Assembly (NCBI RefSeq): GCF_025460805.1
Contig: NZ_JAMXFJ010000003.1
Span: forward strand, 120,518 to 184,517
DNA length: 64,000 bases
Reading direction: 5' to 3'
Source: Microvirga sesbaniae
GTDB taxonomy: Bacteria; Pseudomonadota; Alphaproteobacteria; Rhizobiales; Beijerinckiaceae
Shown: positions 54,342 through 64,000 of the stretch, one piece after another
How positions within the stretch are numbered: the first letter of the stretch is position 1
Layout: every line of letters starts with the position of its first letter
The notes under the pieces: generated by a model
Databases searched by the model: none
What the model saw: only the letters and a program-made list of their open reading frames with translations
Told to the model about the DNA's origin: nothing
Made by a program: the position numbers and the translations under genes

Positions 54342-55052
54342 ATGATGCTGCTTCTTGGAATCCTGGCGGTCGCGCTTCTGTGGTGGCTCGCCAAGTCTTA
54401 TACGCTGACGGACCCTAAGTCCCTGGCCAAGGGCGTGAAAGCGGCGGCCGGCATCGCGGCGCTCGGTGCGGCCGTGCTCCTGGGCGTCAAGGGACGCTTC
54501 GACATGGCGCTCCTCCTCGGCGGCTTCGCCGCCTGGGCCTTGGGGTGGGGCGCCCTGAATCTCCCGGGGCCCTGGAGCAAGCTCCAGCAGGCGCGAGGCC
54601 GTTTTTCACGCATCCGGTCGGCCATGATCGAGATGGAAATCGACCACGCCACCGGGGCCGTGGAGGGCAGCATCCTGGTCGGGGCGTTCGCGGGGCGCCG
54701 CCTCTCCAGCCTCGACCCCGAGAGCCTGCGCCGTCTCTACGATGAATGCAGCGCCCACGACCCCCAGGGCGTGCCGCTCCTAGAGGCGTATTTTGATCGC
54801 CGGTTTGCCGGCTGGCGTGAAAACGCTCAGGGAGATCGCGACACGCGGACGCGCACCCAGGCGCATTCGGGCATAATGACGAAAGAGGAAGCCTATCAGA
54901 TCCTGGGCCTTCAGCCGGGTGCGAGCCTCGACGAGATCCGAAAAGCGCACCGGACGCTGATGAAGAAACTCCATCCCGACCAGGGGGGGACGGCGTATCT
55001 CGCGGCTCGCGTGAACGAGGCGAGAGAAGTCCTGCTGGGCCGACATCGCTGA
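54342..55052 (+). CDS. Membrane-anchored J-domain protein
   Basis: This 236-residue protein has two N-terminal hydrophobic segments (about 1-18 and 34-72). A soluble middle follows (VEGSILVGAFAGRRLSSLDP, EAYFDRRFAGW). The C-terminal J-domain (about 172-235) has the HPD motif in KLHPDQGG and starts EEAYQILGLQPGASLDEIRK. The HPD loop is required to stimulate DnaK. The layout resembles Tim14/DjlC-like co-chaperones with the J-domain in the cytoplasm. The ATG at 54342 is the first of two adjacent ATGs. Confidence 0.87.
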   Translation: MMLLLGILAVALLWWLAKSYTLTDPKSLAKGVKAAAGIAALGAAVLLGVKGRFDMALLLGGFAAWALGWGALNLPGPWSKLQQARGRFSRIRSAMIEMEIDHATGAVEGSILVGAFAGRRLSSLDPESLRRLYDECSAHDPQGVPLLEAYFDRRFAGWRENAQGDRDTRTRTQAHSGIMTKEEAYQILGLQPGASLDEIRKAHRTLMKKLHPDQGGTAYLAARVNEAREVLLGRHR

Positions 55053-55122
55053 TACTCCACGCGCGATCCGGTGTGTCTGGAAGCTGCGACGGCGCAGGAA
55101 CGCACGCCGTCGCGAAGTTCGC

Positions 55123-55239
55123 TAAAGCCTCGGACCCAAAAGTGGACTTGCACTTTTGGGATCCATCCGATGCTTTCTTCTTGAATGAGAGCATCGGTCA
55201 GGACGGAAAACCGGATCCACTTTTCCGTCCGATGCTCTA
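55123..55239. repeat. Family B double-hairpin element (117 bp)
   Basis: Nearly identical to 8811-8927, with three differences by eye. It starts TAAAGCCTCGGACCC and ends CGTCCGATGCTCTA. It ends 7 bp beyond the stop of the D,D-carboxypeptidase gene. Confidence 0.88.
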
Positions 55240-55246
55240 GGTTCGG

Positions 55247-56845
55247 TCAGCCACGTGCGGCGAAGCAGTTGATGCCGGCCTTCTTGAGCTGCTTGCAGGC
55301 ATTGGCAGCATCGTTCGACTCGGAGAATCCGGAGAATCGGGCCCGGTACAGGGTGCTCCCGTCGACCGTCACCTTCTCGGTGAACGGGGAGGCCTTGCCC
55401 AGAACCTTGCCGAACCGGCTGCGAGCGGAGTCGAGCATGGCCTTGGCCTTATCTTCATCGTCCGTCGCACCCAGCTGAACGACCCAGCCGGCGACGGCCT
55501 TCCGGGGCTCGGGAGCCTCGGCCTTGGGAGCCTCAGGCTTGAGGGAGGCCGTCTTGGTCGCCGCGGGAGCGGCGGACGGTGCGGGCTCGGAAGCCTTCGC
55601 CTCGATCTTGGCCTGGAGAGCCGCCTTCTGGGATGCCGGGATCGGCGCGGATGTCGGAAGGGCCGCATAGGCCTGGGCGTTCAGCGGCAGGGGTTCCTGG
55701 CCCTTCTGCCACCGGACCGAGGAGGGCGTGGTGGTCGAACTGGCCCCGGCAGCCGAGGCCACGACCGGCCGCAGCGTGTTCAGGTCGAGCGGCTTGCGGT
55801 CGGGGGCGGCCTGAGGCGTCGAGGCCTGAGGAGTCGAGGCTTGGGCGACCGGTGCCTGGGCAATGGCCGAGGCCACCTTGACGGGTGCTGCGATGGGGGC
55901 GGGCTCGACGGGACGCGGCGCCGGAGCCTCGGCCACCATGGCGGGCTGGTTCTCGACCACTGAAGGTGCGGTCCGGGCACCCGCATAGGCCCGCGGCAGA
56001 TGATTCTCGATGAGCCCCGCCATCTTCTGGTCACGGGATGCGCCGGAGCGGCCGCCGAGCACCACGGCCACGATGCTGCGGGTGTCGGTGTTCACCGAGG
56101 TCAGAAGGTTGAAGCCGGACAGGCGGGTATAGCCGGTCTTGATCCCGTCGACGCCGTCGATCTTGCCGAGCAGCCGGTTGTGGCCGCGGATCGTGCGCTT
56201 GCCATACTGGAACGATTGAGTCTGGAAGTAGGCGAAGTACCGTGGGAACCGGTCCTGGATCGCGCGGCCGAGGATCGACAGGTCGCGGGCCGTCGTGATG
56301 TTCGGCGGCTCGTGCGGCAGACCGTGCGGATTGTAGAAGGACGACGAGCTCATGCCGAGCTCCCGCGCCTTGCGGGTCATCATCTGAGCGAAGGCGTCCT
56401 CCGAACCTGCGATATTCTCGGCGACCACGACGGAGACGTCGTTCGCCGAGAGGGTCACCATCGCCTTGATCGCGTCGTCGACCTCGATGGTCGAGCCGGG
56501 GCGGAGGCCGAGCTTGGTCGGCGGCTGGCTGGCGGCATAGGCGGAGACGGTCAGGGGGGTGTCGGCGCGCATGCGGCCGCGCTCGAGCTGCTCGAACAGG
56601 AGATAAAGGCTCATCACCTTCGTGAGGGATGCCGGGATGCGCGGTTCATCGACGTTCTCACCTTGGAGAATTTTGCCCGTCTTGGCATCGACGACGATGG
56701 AGGCGGAAAGGGGGCTGTAACCACCACCGGCCGGGCTGGCCTTGCGGCGTGCCGCATCCGCCGGGGAAGCGACCGCGACGGCAAATGACGCAACGATACC
56801 AACAAGAGCCCATGTCTTTCGGCGTCCCATCCAAACCGAATTCAT
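55247..56845 (-). CDS. D-alanyl-D-alanine carboxypeptidase with SPOR domain
   Basis: This 532-residue protein has a signal peptide ending near ADAARRK, then a penicillin-binding serine peptidase domain (about 45-290). The active site is S73-L-T-K76 (PASLTKV), SAN (LSANDVSV) and KTG (GIKTGYTRL). A long Pro/Ala-rich, probably disordered linker (about 300-450) leads to a C-terminal SPOR domain (WVVQLGATDDEDKAKAML), which binds denuded glycan at the septum. It trims peptidoglycan stem peptides in the periplasm. I use the ATG at 56845; an ATG at 56830 is possible. Confidence 0.9.
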   Translation of the reverse strand: MNSVWMGRRKTWALVGIVASFAVAVASPADAARRKASPAGGGYSPLSASIVVDAKTGKILQGENVDEPRIPASLTKVMSLYLLFEQLERGRMRADTPLTVSAYAASQPPTKLGLRPGSTIEVDDAIKAMVTLSANDVSVVVAENIAGSEDAFAQMMTRKARELGMSSSSFYNPHGLPHEPPNITTARDLSILGRAIQDRFPRYFAYFQTQSFQYGKRTIRGHNRLLGKIDGVDGIKTGYTRLSGFNLLTSVNTDTRSIVAVVLGGRSGASRDQKMAGLIENHLPRAYAGARTAPSVVENQPAMVAEAPAPRPVEPAPIAAPVKVASAIAQAPVAQASTPQASTPQAAPDRKPLDLNTLRPVVASAAGASSTTTPSSVRWQKGQEPLPLNAQAYAALPTSAPIPASQKAALQAKIEAKASEPAPSAAPAATKTASLKPEAPKAEAPEPRKAVAGWVVQLGATDDEDKAKAMLDSARSRFGKVLGKASPFTEKVTVDGSTLYRARFSGFSESNDAANACKQLKKAGINCFAARG

Positions 56846-56990
56846 GCTGCAACAATCCCTGTTTCGTTTGGTTCTAGGCCCTTGCGCCCGGTTCTCTCGG
56901 AGGAACCGTTGCCGGCGCAACACATACCCTGACGGTAAGAGATTGCGGTTACGGGCCGGTTAACGGAGGAAAGGAGAGGAATCTGATTTT

Positions 56991-57003
56991 TGTGCATTGC
57001 ACA
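56991..57003. promoter_or_regulatory. Candidate PhaR operator 1
   Basis: TGTGCATTGCACA is a perfect 13-bp palindrome, 14-20 bp upstream of the phasin -35 box. PhaR repressors in alphaproteobacteria bind TGC-N-GCA type dyads in phasin promoters. Confidence 0.6.
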
Positions 57004-57010
57004 ATAAAAC

Positions 57011-57039
57011 TTGACAGAATTTTGTGCGCTGCACATATT
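57011..57039 (+). promoter_or_regulatory. Phasin gene promoter
   Basis: TTGACA (57011-57016) and CATATT (57034-57039) are separated by 17 bp, a good housekeeping-type promoter. The second operator palindrome overlaps the spacer and the -10 box, so repression by occlusion is likely. Confidence 0.7.
57023..57035. promoter_or_regulatory. Candidate PhaR operator 2
   Basis: TGTGCGCTGCACA has the same arms as operator 1 with one central mismatch. The two centres are 32 bp apart, about three helical turns, so they face the same side of the DNA. Confidence 0.6.
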
Positions 57040-57100
57040 GACTTCGTTGGCTGACCAGCGGCGCCAACGGTCATTTAACGCCTTATTGCCGAGGTTCACA

Positions 57101-57436
57101 ATGCTTCAGCCGTTTACCCAGATTCAGAAGTTCGGCCAGGATAACCTGGATGCCACCGTGAAGGCGCTCGGTGCCTTCTCCAGCAACAGCCAGGCCATCG
57201 CAGCCGAGACGGCGGATTTCGCCCGCAAGTCCTTCGAGCAGACCTCGTCCACGGTCGAAAAGCTGCTCGGCGTGCAGACCCTCGACAAGGCTGTTGAAAT
57301 CCAGACCGCCTTCGTCAAAGGCGCCTATGACAGCCTCGTGAGCCAGGCGGCCAGGATGAGCGCCCTCTATTCGGCCCTCGCGACGGAGACGATGAAGCCT
57401 TACGAAGGGCTACTGTCCAAGGCGGCAGCCGCGTAA
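57101..57436 (+). CDS. Phasin family protein
   Basis: This 111-residue helical protein starts MLQPFTQIQKFGQDNLDATV and has ETADFARKSFEQTSSTVEKL and VEIQTAFVKGAYDSLVSQAA, the standard phasin helix pattern. Phasins coat polyhydroxyalkanoate granules. The promoter has two probable PhaR sites and a terminator follows, so it forms its own transcript. Confidence 0.9.
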   Translation: MLQPFTQIQKFGQDNLDATVKALGAFSSNSQAIAAETADFARKSFEQTSSTVEKLLGVQTLDKAVEIQTAFVKGAYDSLVSQAARMSALYSALATETMKPYEGLLSKAAAA

Positions 57437-57467
57437 CGAGCGGATCGAAAGGTTTTCTCCCATGAGG

Positions 57468-57492
57468 CGCCCGGGCTTGTCCCGGGCGTTTT
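57468..57492 (+). terminator. Rho-independent terminator after the phasin gene
   Basis: A perfect 8-bp stem, CGCCCGGG/CCCGGGCG, with loop CTTGT, is followed by TTTT. It lies about 30 bp after the stop codon. Confidence 0.9.
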
Positions 57493-57514
57493 GCGTTGGG
57501 CCAGGCATGCCTTC

Positions 57515-57542
57515 AGGGCTTGGCTTGCAGGGCTTGGCTTGC
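57515..57542. repeat. Tandem duplication of a 14-bp sequence
   Basis: AGGGCTTGGCTTGC occurs twice head to tail between the phasin terminator and clpS. No function is suggested. The rest of the gap (57493-57726) has no supported gene and probably holds the clpS promoter. Confidence 0.7.
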
Positions 57543-57726
57543 CAATGCGGCCGGTGGCGCGGGCATGGCCAAGATGTCGCTCTTTTCATCACGGCTGCGA
57601 CCACCCATCTGGTTGATCTGGCAAACCGAATGGAGCGACTATACATTTGGCTTGATGCCGATCGCCCGGAACAGGACGGGCGGGAGGCCGAGGGCCGAAA
57701 ACAGAAGAAGGGGCGGTCGTTCGAAT

Positions 57727-58119
57727 ATGCTGCGGTTAGCACAAGGTAGTTTGACCCTGTCGGAGACGCATCCGGTATCCGCTGCCGGCGGGGCACAGCC
57801 GCCTGGCGGCGACGACGGCGGTCGCTCGAACACGGCCATCATCACGAAAACCAAACCGCGCACGAAACGGCCGAACCTTTACCGCGTTCTTCTCTTGAAC
57901 GACGATTACACCCCGATGGAGTTCGTGGTGCACGTGCTGGAACGGTTCTTCAACAAGAACCGCGAGGATGCGACCCGGATCATGTTGCACGTACACCAGA
58001 ACGGCGTCGGGGAGTGTGGAGTTTTTACGTACGAAATTGCCGAGACGAAGGTGACCCAGGTGATGGATTTCGCCCGGAAACATCAGCACCCTCTGCAATG
58101 TGTCATGGAAAAGAATTAG
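57727..58119 (+). CDS. clpS: ClpS, adaptor for the ClpAP protease
   Basis: This 130-residue protein delivers N-end-rule substrates to ClpA. The core starts [20 protein letters not shown] (about 49-68), with the N-degron pocket residues around NDD and the following [12 protein letters not shown] helix, then [20 protein letters not shown]. The N-terminal 40 residues are a flexible extension. I use the ATG at 57727; homology starts later, so a shorter form is possible. clpA follows 29 bp downstream. Confidence 0.93.
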   Translation: MLRLAQGSLTLSETHPVSAAGGAQPPGGDDGGRSNTAIITKTKPRTKRPNLYRVLLLNDDYTPMEFVVHVLERFFNKNREDATRIMLHVHQNGVGECGVFTYEIAETKVTQVMDFARKHQHPLQCVMEKN

Positions 58120-58148
58120 CCGAGCCCCGTCTCATAAAGGACAAGCCG

Positions 58149-60610
<2,462 letters not shown>

Positions 60611-60614
<4 letters not shown>

Positions 60615-60862
60615 CGAGTGAGATTCACGAGGGACCCCTCGAGGCGTCCCGGACCTATGACGCTCCGGCGAAGCTGTCCTGGCGCGAGAAGCGCTACCAG
60701 CGTCGGCGCCGGCGCGTCTGGTTCGAGGAAGTTCTGGGTTGGATCCTCGTGCCGGTGATCCTGCTCGGCTGCTATTGGCTGCTGAACCTCGGCCTGAACG
60801 CGGTCGGCACATCGCCGGCTGCGATCATGGAAGGGATCGAGGCGATCATCTCCAGCCTGTGA
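60611..60862 (+). CDS. Small membrane protein translationally coupled to clpA
   Basis: This 83-residue protein has a soluble N-terminal part ending in a very basic stretch, EKRYQRRRRRVWFEE. One hydrophobic helix follows (GWILVPVILLGCYWLLNLGL, about 44-63), then a short tail. The charge pattern suggests the N-terminus stays in the cytoplasm. The ATGA overlap with clpA means the two are made together. I know no function for it. Confidence 0.75.
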
Positions 60863-60890
60863 GATCCATCGCCTGAGACTTCTTACGTAG

Positions 60891-60924
60891 AAAGCCGTAC
60901 CGGCCCACAGCCGGTGCGGCTTTT
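60891..60924 (+). terminator. Rho-independent terminator of the clpSA transcript
   Basis: A 14-bp stem, AAAGCCGTACCGGC/GCCGGTGCGGCTTT (one G-U pair), with loop CCACA, is followed by T. It may also act from the minus strand for the kinase gene, whose stop is 10 bp away. Confidence 0.9.
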
Positions 60925-60934
60925 CCGTTGGCGC

Positions 60935-62896
60935 TCACGCAAAGGCGGCTTCGACCGTGCAGATGATCCCGGCCGGAGCGAACGTGATCTGGGCCTCGCC
61001 GTCGAGATCCTGCGCCAGGCTCCGCTCGATCAGGCGGGTGCCGAAGCCGCGCCGCCGCGGAGCTTTCACCGGCGGGCCGCCGGTTTCGGTCCAGCTGAAG
61101 CGCAGGCGCTTCTCACCATTCTGCTCGACCAGCCATACCACGCGCACCTCGCCCGAGGCGTTGGAGAGAGCGCCGTATTTCACCGCGTTGGTCGCCAGTT
61201 CCTGCAGGGCCATCGCGATGGCGAGCGCCATCCGGGGCGAGAGGCGGACATCCGGGCCCTCCACGTGCAGCCGGTTCTCGCGCTCGTGGCGGTAGGGAGC
61301 CAGCGCTTCCCGCACGATCTCGACCAGTCCGGCTCCCTCCCAGTTCTCACGCGTGAGCACGTCGTGGGCGCGGGAGAGCGCCAGCAGGCGCGCTTCCATG
61401 GCCGAGCGGGCCGCTTCCGCGGTTTCCGCATTGCGCAGGCTCTGGGAGGCGATGGATTGCACGGTCGCCAGGGTGTTCTTCACCCTGTGATTCAGCTCGT
61501 TGATGAGAAGCTCCCGATGCTCCTCGGCCTTCTTCCGCTCCGTAATGTCAACGCAGACGCCCGGGAACCGAATGGGCTGACCGGCCGCCCTGTAGCAACG
61601 TCCCTGGGCGAAGACCCAATGCACCTGCCGGTTCTTGTCGATGGTGCGGTACTCGGCGGCCAGGGTCCGACCCGTCTCGACCGCGTCCCGGATCAGGTCT
61701 CCGATCCGCCCGATGTCGCTCGGATGAATGCCCTTGAGGAAGCTGGCGAGCGGGGCGCCCCTGGCGGCGGCTTCCGGGTCGACGCCGTAGAGCGTGGCGA
61801 AGCGCTCGTCCGCATAGACGAGATCGGACTGGATGTCCCAGTCCCAGGTTCCCACGACACTCGACGCCTCGAGGGCGAGTTGAAGGCGCTCTTCGCTCTT
61901 GCGCAGGGCGGCTTCGGACCGGATGCGCTCGATGGCGTCCCAGGTTCGCTCGGCGACGTCCTCGATGAGCTTGACTTCGCTCTCGCTCCAGAGGCGCGGC
62001 TCCCGGTTGTGAACGTAGAGGGCCGCGACCATGCGCCCGCGTTTGATCAGGCTGACGGTGACCACGGAGGCGAACTCGAGATAGGCGAAGGCGGCCAGGT
62101 GTTCGGGCGAATTGGTCCGCGGGTCGGCGGCGGCGTCATGGACGATCAGGGTTTCACCGCGCTTGAGGGCGCCATGAATCTCCGGGCCGAATGACGCCAG
62201 GTCGTGCGTCCCGGTCCGGTGCTCGACCGTTCCGTCCGTCCAGTTCCGCTCCGTGGTGAAGTAGCGGGCGGTCTCCTCCACCTCTCCATAGCCGACGCGG
62301 CTGGTTTGCAGGTGCTCGCCAAGCATCGCCTGGGCGGCCGTGATGACCTCGAGCAGCTCGTTCAGCCCGCGCAGGCGGTCGCTCAGGTGGACCAGAAATC
62401 CCAAGCGCCGTTCGCCCTGGACCTTCGCGGTCGTGTCGTGGACGATACACAGGATGCCGCCGACGCCGCCGGTCTCATCGTGGATCGGGCTGTAGGAGAA
62501 CGTCCACCACGTCTGCTCGGGATATCCATTACGCTCGATGGTGATCGGCAGATCTTCGAAATAGCTCGCCTGGCCCAGGAGGGCTCGTTGGGCAATCGGG
62601 CCGACCGTGCCCCATGCCTCGGCCCAGACATCCCGAAAGGAGCGCCCGAGGGCCTCGGGCTTCGATCCCAGCATCGGAGCATAGGCATCGTTGTAGAAGC
62701 TCGTCAGATCGCGTCCCCACGCCATGTAGGTCGGAAACTTGGAGTGCAGGATCATGCTGACGGCCGTGCGCAGGGAATGCGGCCATGTTTCGATCGATCC
62801 GACCGGTGTGGCCGACCACGCGTGGCCGCGGATGCGCTCGCCCATGACCCCGTCGCTGGAGAGGAAGACATGGGGAGGTTTCACATGTTCCTGCAT
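60935..62896 (-). CDS. HWE-family sensor histidine kinase
   Basis: This 653-residue protein has no membrane segment. It has an N-terminal PAS-like domain (about 20-155), a GAF domain (about 170-325, ending LWSESEVKLIEDVAERTWDA), a PAS/PAC domain (about 335-455) and an HWE kinase core. The phosphorylated histidine is in INELNHRVKNTLATVQSIAS near residue 470. The ATP-binding domain has LQELATNAVKYGALS and an RRGFGTRLIERSL box. HWE kinases in this order often act in light or general stress responses. It starts at an ATG at 62896; no response regulator is adjacent. Confidence 0.92.
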   Translation of the reverse strand: MQEHVKPPHVFLSSDGVMGERIRGHAWSATPVGSIETWPHSLRTAVSMILHSKFPTYMAWGRDLTSFYNDAYAPMLGSKPEALGRSFRDVWAEAWGTVGPIAQRALLGQASYFEDLPITIERNGYPEQTWWTFSYSPIHDETGGVGGILCIVHDTTAKVQGERRLGFLVHLSDRLRGLNELLEVITAAQAMLGEHLQTSRVGYGEVEETARYFTTERNWTDGTVEHRTGTHDLASFGPEIHGALKRGETLIVHDAAADPRTNSPEHLAAFAYLEFASVVTVSLIKRGRMVAALYVHNREPRLWSESEVKLIEDVAERTWDAIERIRSEAALRKSEERLQLALEASSVVGTWDWDIQSDLVYADERFATLYGVDPEAAARGAPLASFLKGIHPSDIGRIGDLIRDAVETGRTLAAEYRTIDKNRQVHWVFAQGRCYRAAGQPIRFPGVCVDITERKKAEEHRELLINELNHRVKNTLATVQSIASQSLRNAETAEAARSAMEARLLALSRAHDVLTRENWEGAGLVEIVREALAPYRHERENRLHVEGPDVRLSPRMALAIAMALQELATNAVKYGALSNASGEVRVVWLVEQNGEKRLRFSWTETGGPPVKAPRRRGFGTRLIERSLAQDLDGEAQITFAPAGIICTVEAAFA

Positions 62897-63462
62897 CAAG
62901 GATGCTCACGGGTGACGCAGGCGGAACAAGGGCTCATGAAAATCTGGAATGTCAGCGGGACGTCGTGTGGTCCATAGTGCACATATGAACCGATGTCCTG
63001 CTTTTTCTAGACGGGCGGTCGAGACCGGGTGACGCAACTTCGGGCGGGATCGGCAGCCTTTCCTCGGTTCGACGCGCCGGGTCCCGAACCCTGACGCATC
63101 GTGTGGGCCCTCTGGGTCCGCCCCGAACGATGCGCCGCTTCAGGATGGGGCATCGGACAATCGGGATGGCCGGCAAGAGGCGAATGATGACCGGCCGGCC
63201 ATGACCTGTGGAGGGTGCATCATCCGCTCACACCACCCTCCACGTCTTCACCGGGACAAGCCCGGTGAACGCGATCGGAAGACCGCCGAGCGCATCGGGC
63301 GGACGAAAGCGGGCCGCACTCAACGGTGCGCCGGCCAAGAGTGGAGCATCGGACGGGAGAAGTGGGTCCACTTTTCCCGTCCGATGCTCTAGCGTCCCAA
63401 GGAGGGGCTCCACGGGAGCGGCCCGCTCCGGGGCGCGAAGTCAGACAGCGGAAGAGGTCGAC
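62897..63462. repeat. Intergenic stretch with nested family B and A repeats
   Basis: The part 62897-63090 is unremarkable and should hold the kinase promoter. From about 63097 a family B left half (CGCATCGTGTGG...CGAACGATGCGCC) is followed by family A hairpins, a GGCCGGC type near 63170-63200 and a CACCGGG type near 63249-63270. Family B right segments follow (63289-63391, ending CGTCCGATGCTCTA). No gene is supported. Confidence 0.7.
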
Positions 63463-64000
63463 GTGACGAAACTGATCGGCATTTCGGGAAGCCTGCGCCA
63501 AGCTTCGTACAATTCCGCTCTGCTGCGGAACGCCGCCGGCCTGATGCCCGAGGGCGCGGAACTGGTCGTCGAGACCATCCGCGGGATCCCGCTCTACGAC
63601 GGGGATGTGGAAATCCAGGACGGCATTCCGGCCAGGGTGACCGAGCTGAAGGACGCCATCGCGGCTGCGGACGGCCTTCTCCTCGTCACGCCCGAATACA
63701 ACAACTCGATCCCCGGGGTGTTCAAGAACGCCATCGACTGGCTCTCCAGGCCGGACTCGGACATCAAGCGCGTCTTCGGCGGCAGGCCGGTGGCGGTCAT
63801 CGGCGCGTCGCCGGGCGGGTTCGGCACGATTCTGTCCCAGGATGCGTGGCTCCCGGTCCTGCGGACGCTCAGAGCGGATTTCTGGGCCGGGGGACGGCTG
63901 ATGGTGTCGCGGGCTCAGACGGTCTTCAACCAGGACGGCAGCTTCGCCGACCAGAAGGTCGAGGACCAGCTCCGCAAGTTCCTCGAGGGGTTCACCGCGT
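63463..64000 (+). CDS. NADPH-dependent FMN reductase family protein (runs off the window)
   Basis: The first 179 residues are present, starting at a GTG after GAAGAGG: TKLIGISGSLRQASYNSALL has the flavodoxin-like phosphate loop (GSLRQASYN), and LLLVTPEYNNSIPGVFKNAI binds the flavin ring. This matches quinone/chromate reductases of the ChrR/YieF group. The end at FLEGFTA is close to the usual family length of 180-190, so only a few codons are missing. Confidence 0.9.
   Translation, partial: MTKLIGISGSLRQASYNSALLRNAAGLMPEGAELVVETIRGIPLYDGDVEIQDGIPARVTELKDAIAAADGLLLVTPEYNNSIPGVFKNAIDWLSRPDSDIKRVFGGRPVAVIGASPGGFGTILSQDAWLPVLRTLRADFWAGGRLMVSRAQTVFNQDGSFADQKVEDQLRKFLEGFTA

Overview
The window is about 65% G+C, has no transposase or phage genes, and reads as a chromosomal segment of an alphaproteobacterium of the order Hyphomicrobiales (Rhizobiales). 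Support comes from the aapJQMP amino-acid transporter, an EcfG-type sigma factor, a PopZ/DUF2497 protein, an HWE histidine kinase, a phasin, and two characteristic dispersed palindromic repeat families. The repeats and gene content suggest the Methylobacteriaceae (Microvirga-like), but that placement is inference.

Layout. 1-8700 is a hexuronate locus: uxuA (cut by the window edge) and a GntR regulator on the minus strand, and divergently uxaC, a four-gene ABC importer (Tat-exported binding protein, ATPase, two permeases) and a uxuB-type oxidoreductase. Together they would import a uronate and convert it through fructuronate and mannonate to 2-keto-3-deoxygluconate. 8900-14200 holds single genes: a SET-domain protein, a one-domain response regulator, a zinc-ribbon metallopeptidase, a double cold-shock-domain protein and a PhoH ATPase. 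14586-25572 is a sugar locus: rbsK, and on the minus strand a CUT2 ABC importer, araD, araB, a PfkB kinase and an AGE-family isomerase/epimerase, preceded by xylB. No arabinose isomerase is seen.

25756-32100 carries the most unusual gene, a sigma factor of the EcfG type with a NepR-like anti-sigma segment at its N-terminus, then a small unknown gene, rtcB with a small secreted-protein gene, and a three-gene set (ArnT/PMT-type transferase, GT2 polyprenyl-phosphate glycosyltransferase, LAB_N protein) that fits lipid A or LPS decoration. 32111-41330 holds metC, aapJQMP, and a minus-strand group of a sulfurtransferase, an alanyl-tRNA editing protein and a photolyase. 41421-47750 holds tRNA-Asn, tRNA-Cys, a PIMT-like gene, a TolC-like gene, a popZ-like gene and valS. 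48067-64000 holds mntH with a probable Mur operator, an orphan biotin-dependent carboxylase subunit, several small genes, a GST, a membrane J-protein, a SPOR-tailed D,D-carboxypeptidase, a phasin with probable PhaR operators, clpS-clpA with a small membrane-protein gene, an HWE kinase and a partial FMN reductase.

The intergenic regions are filled by two palindromic repeat families. Family A units are short hairpins with arms of CACCGG or GGCCGG type. Family B units are double hairpins of about 100-120 bp that start and end at a TA dinucleotide with ends like GAGCATCGGAC. Family A units lie inside family B at four places, and five genes take their TAG stop codon from a family B boundary. No complete new system is evident. 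The best candidates for novelty are the NepR-sigma fusion and the repeat/stop-codon relationship.
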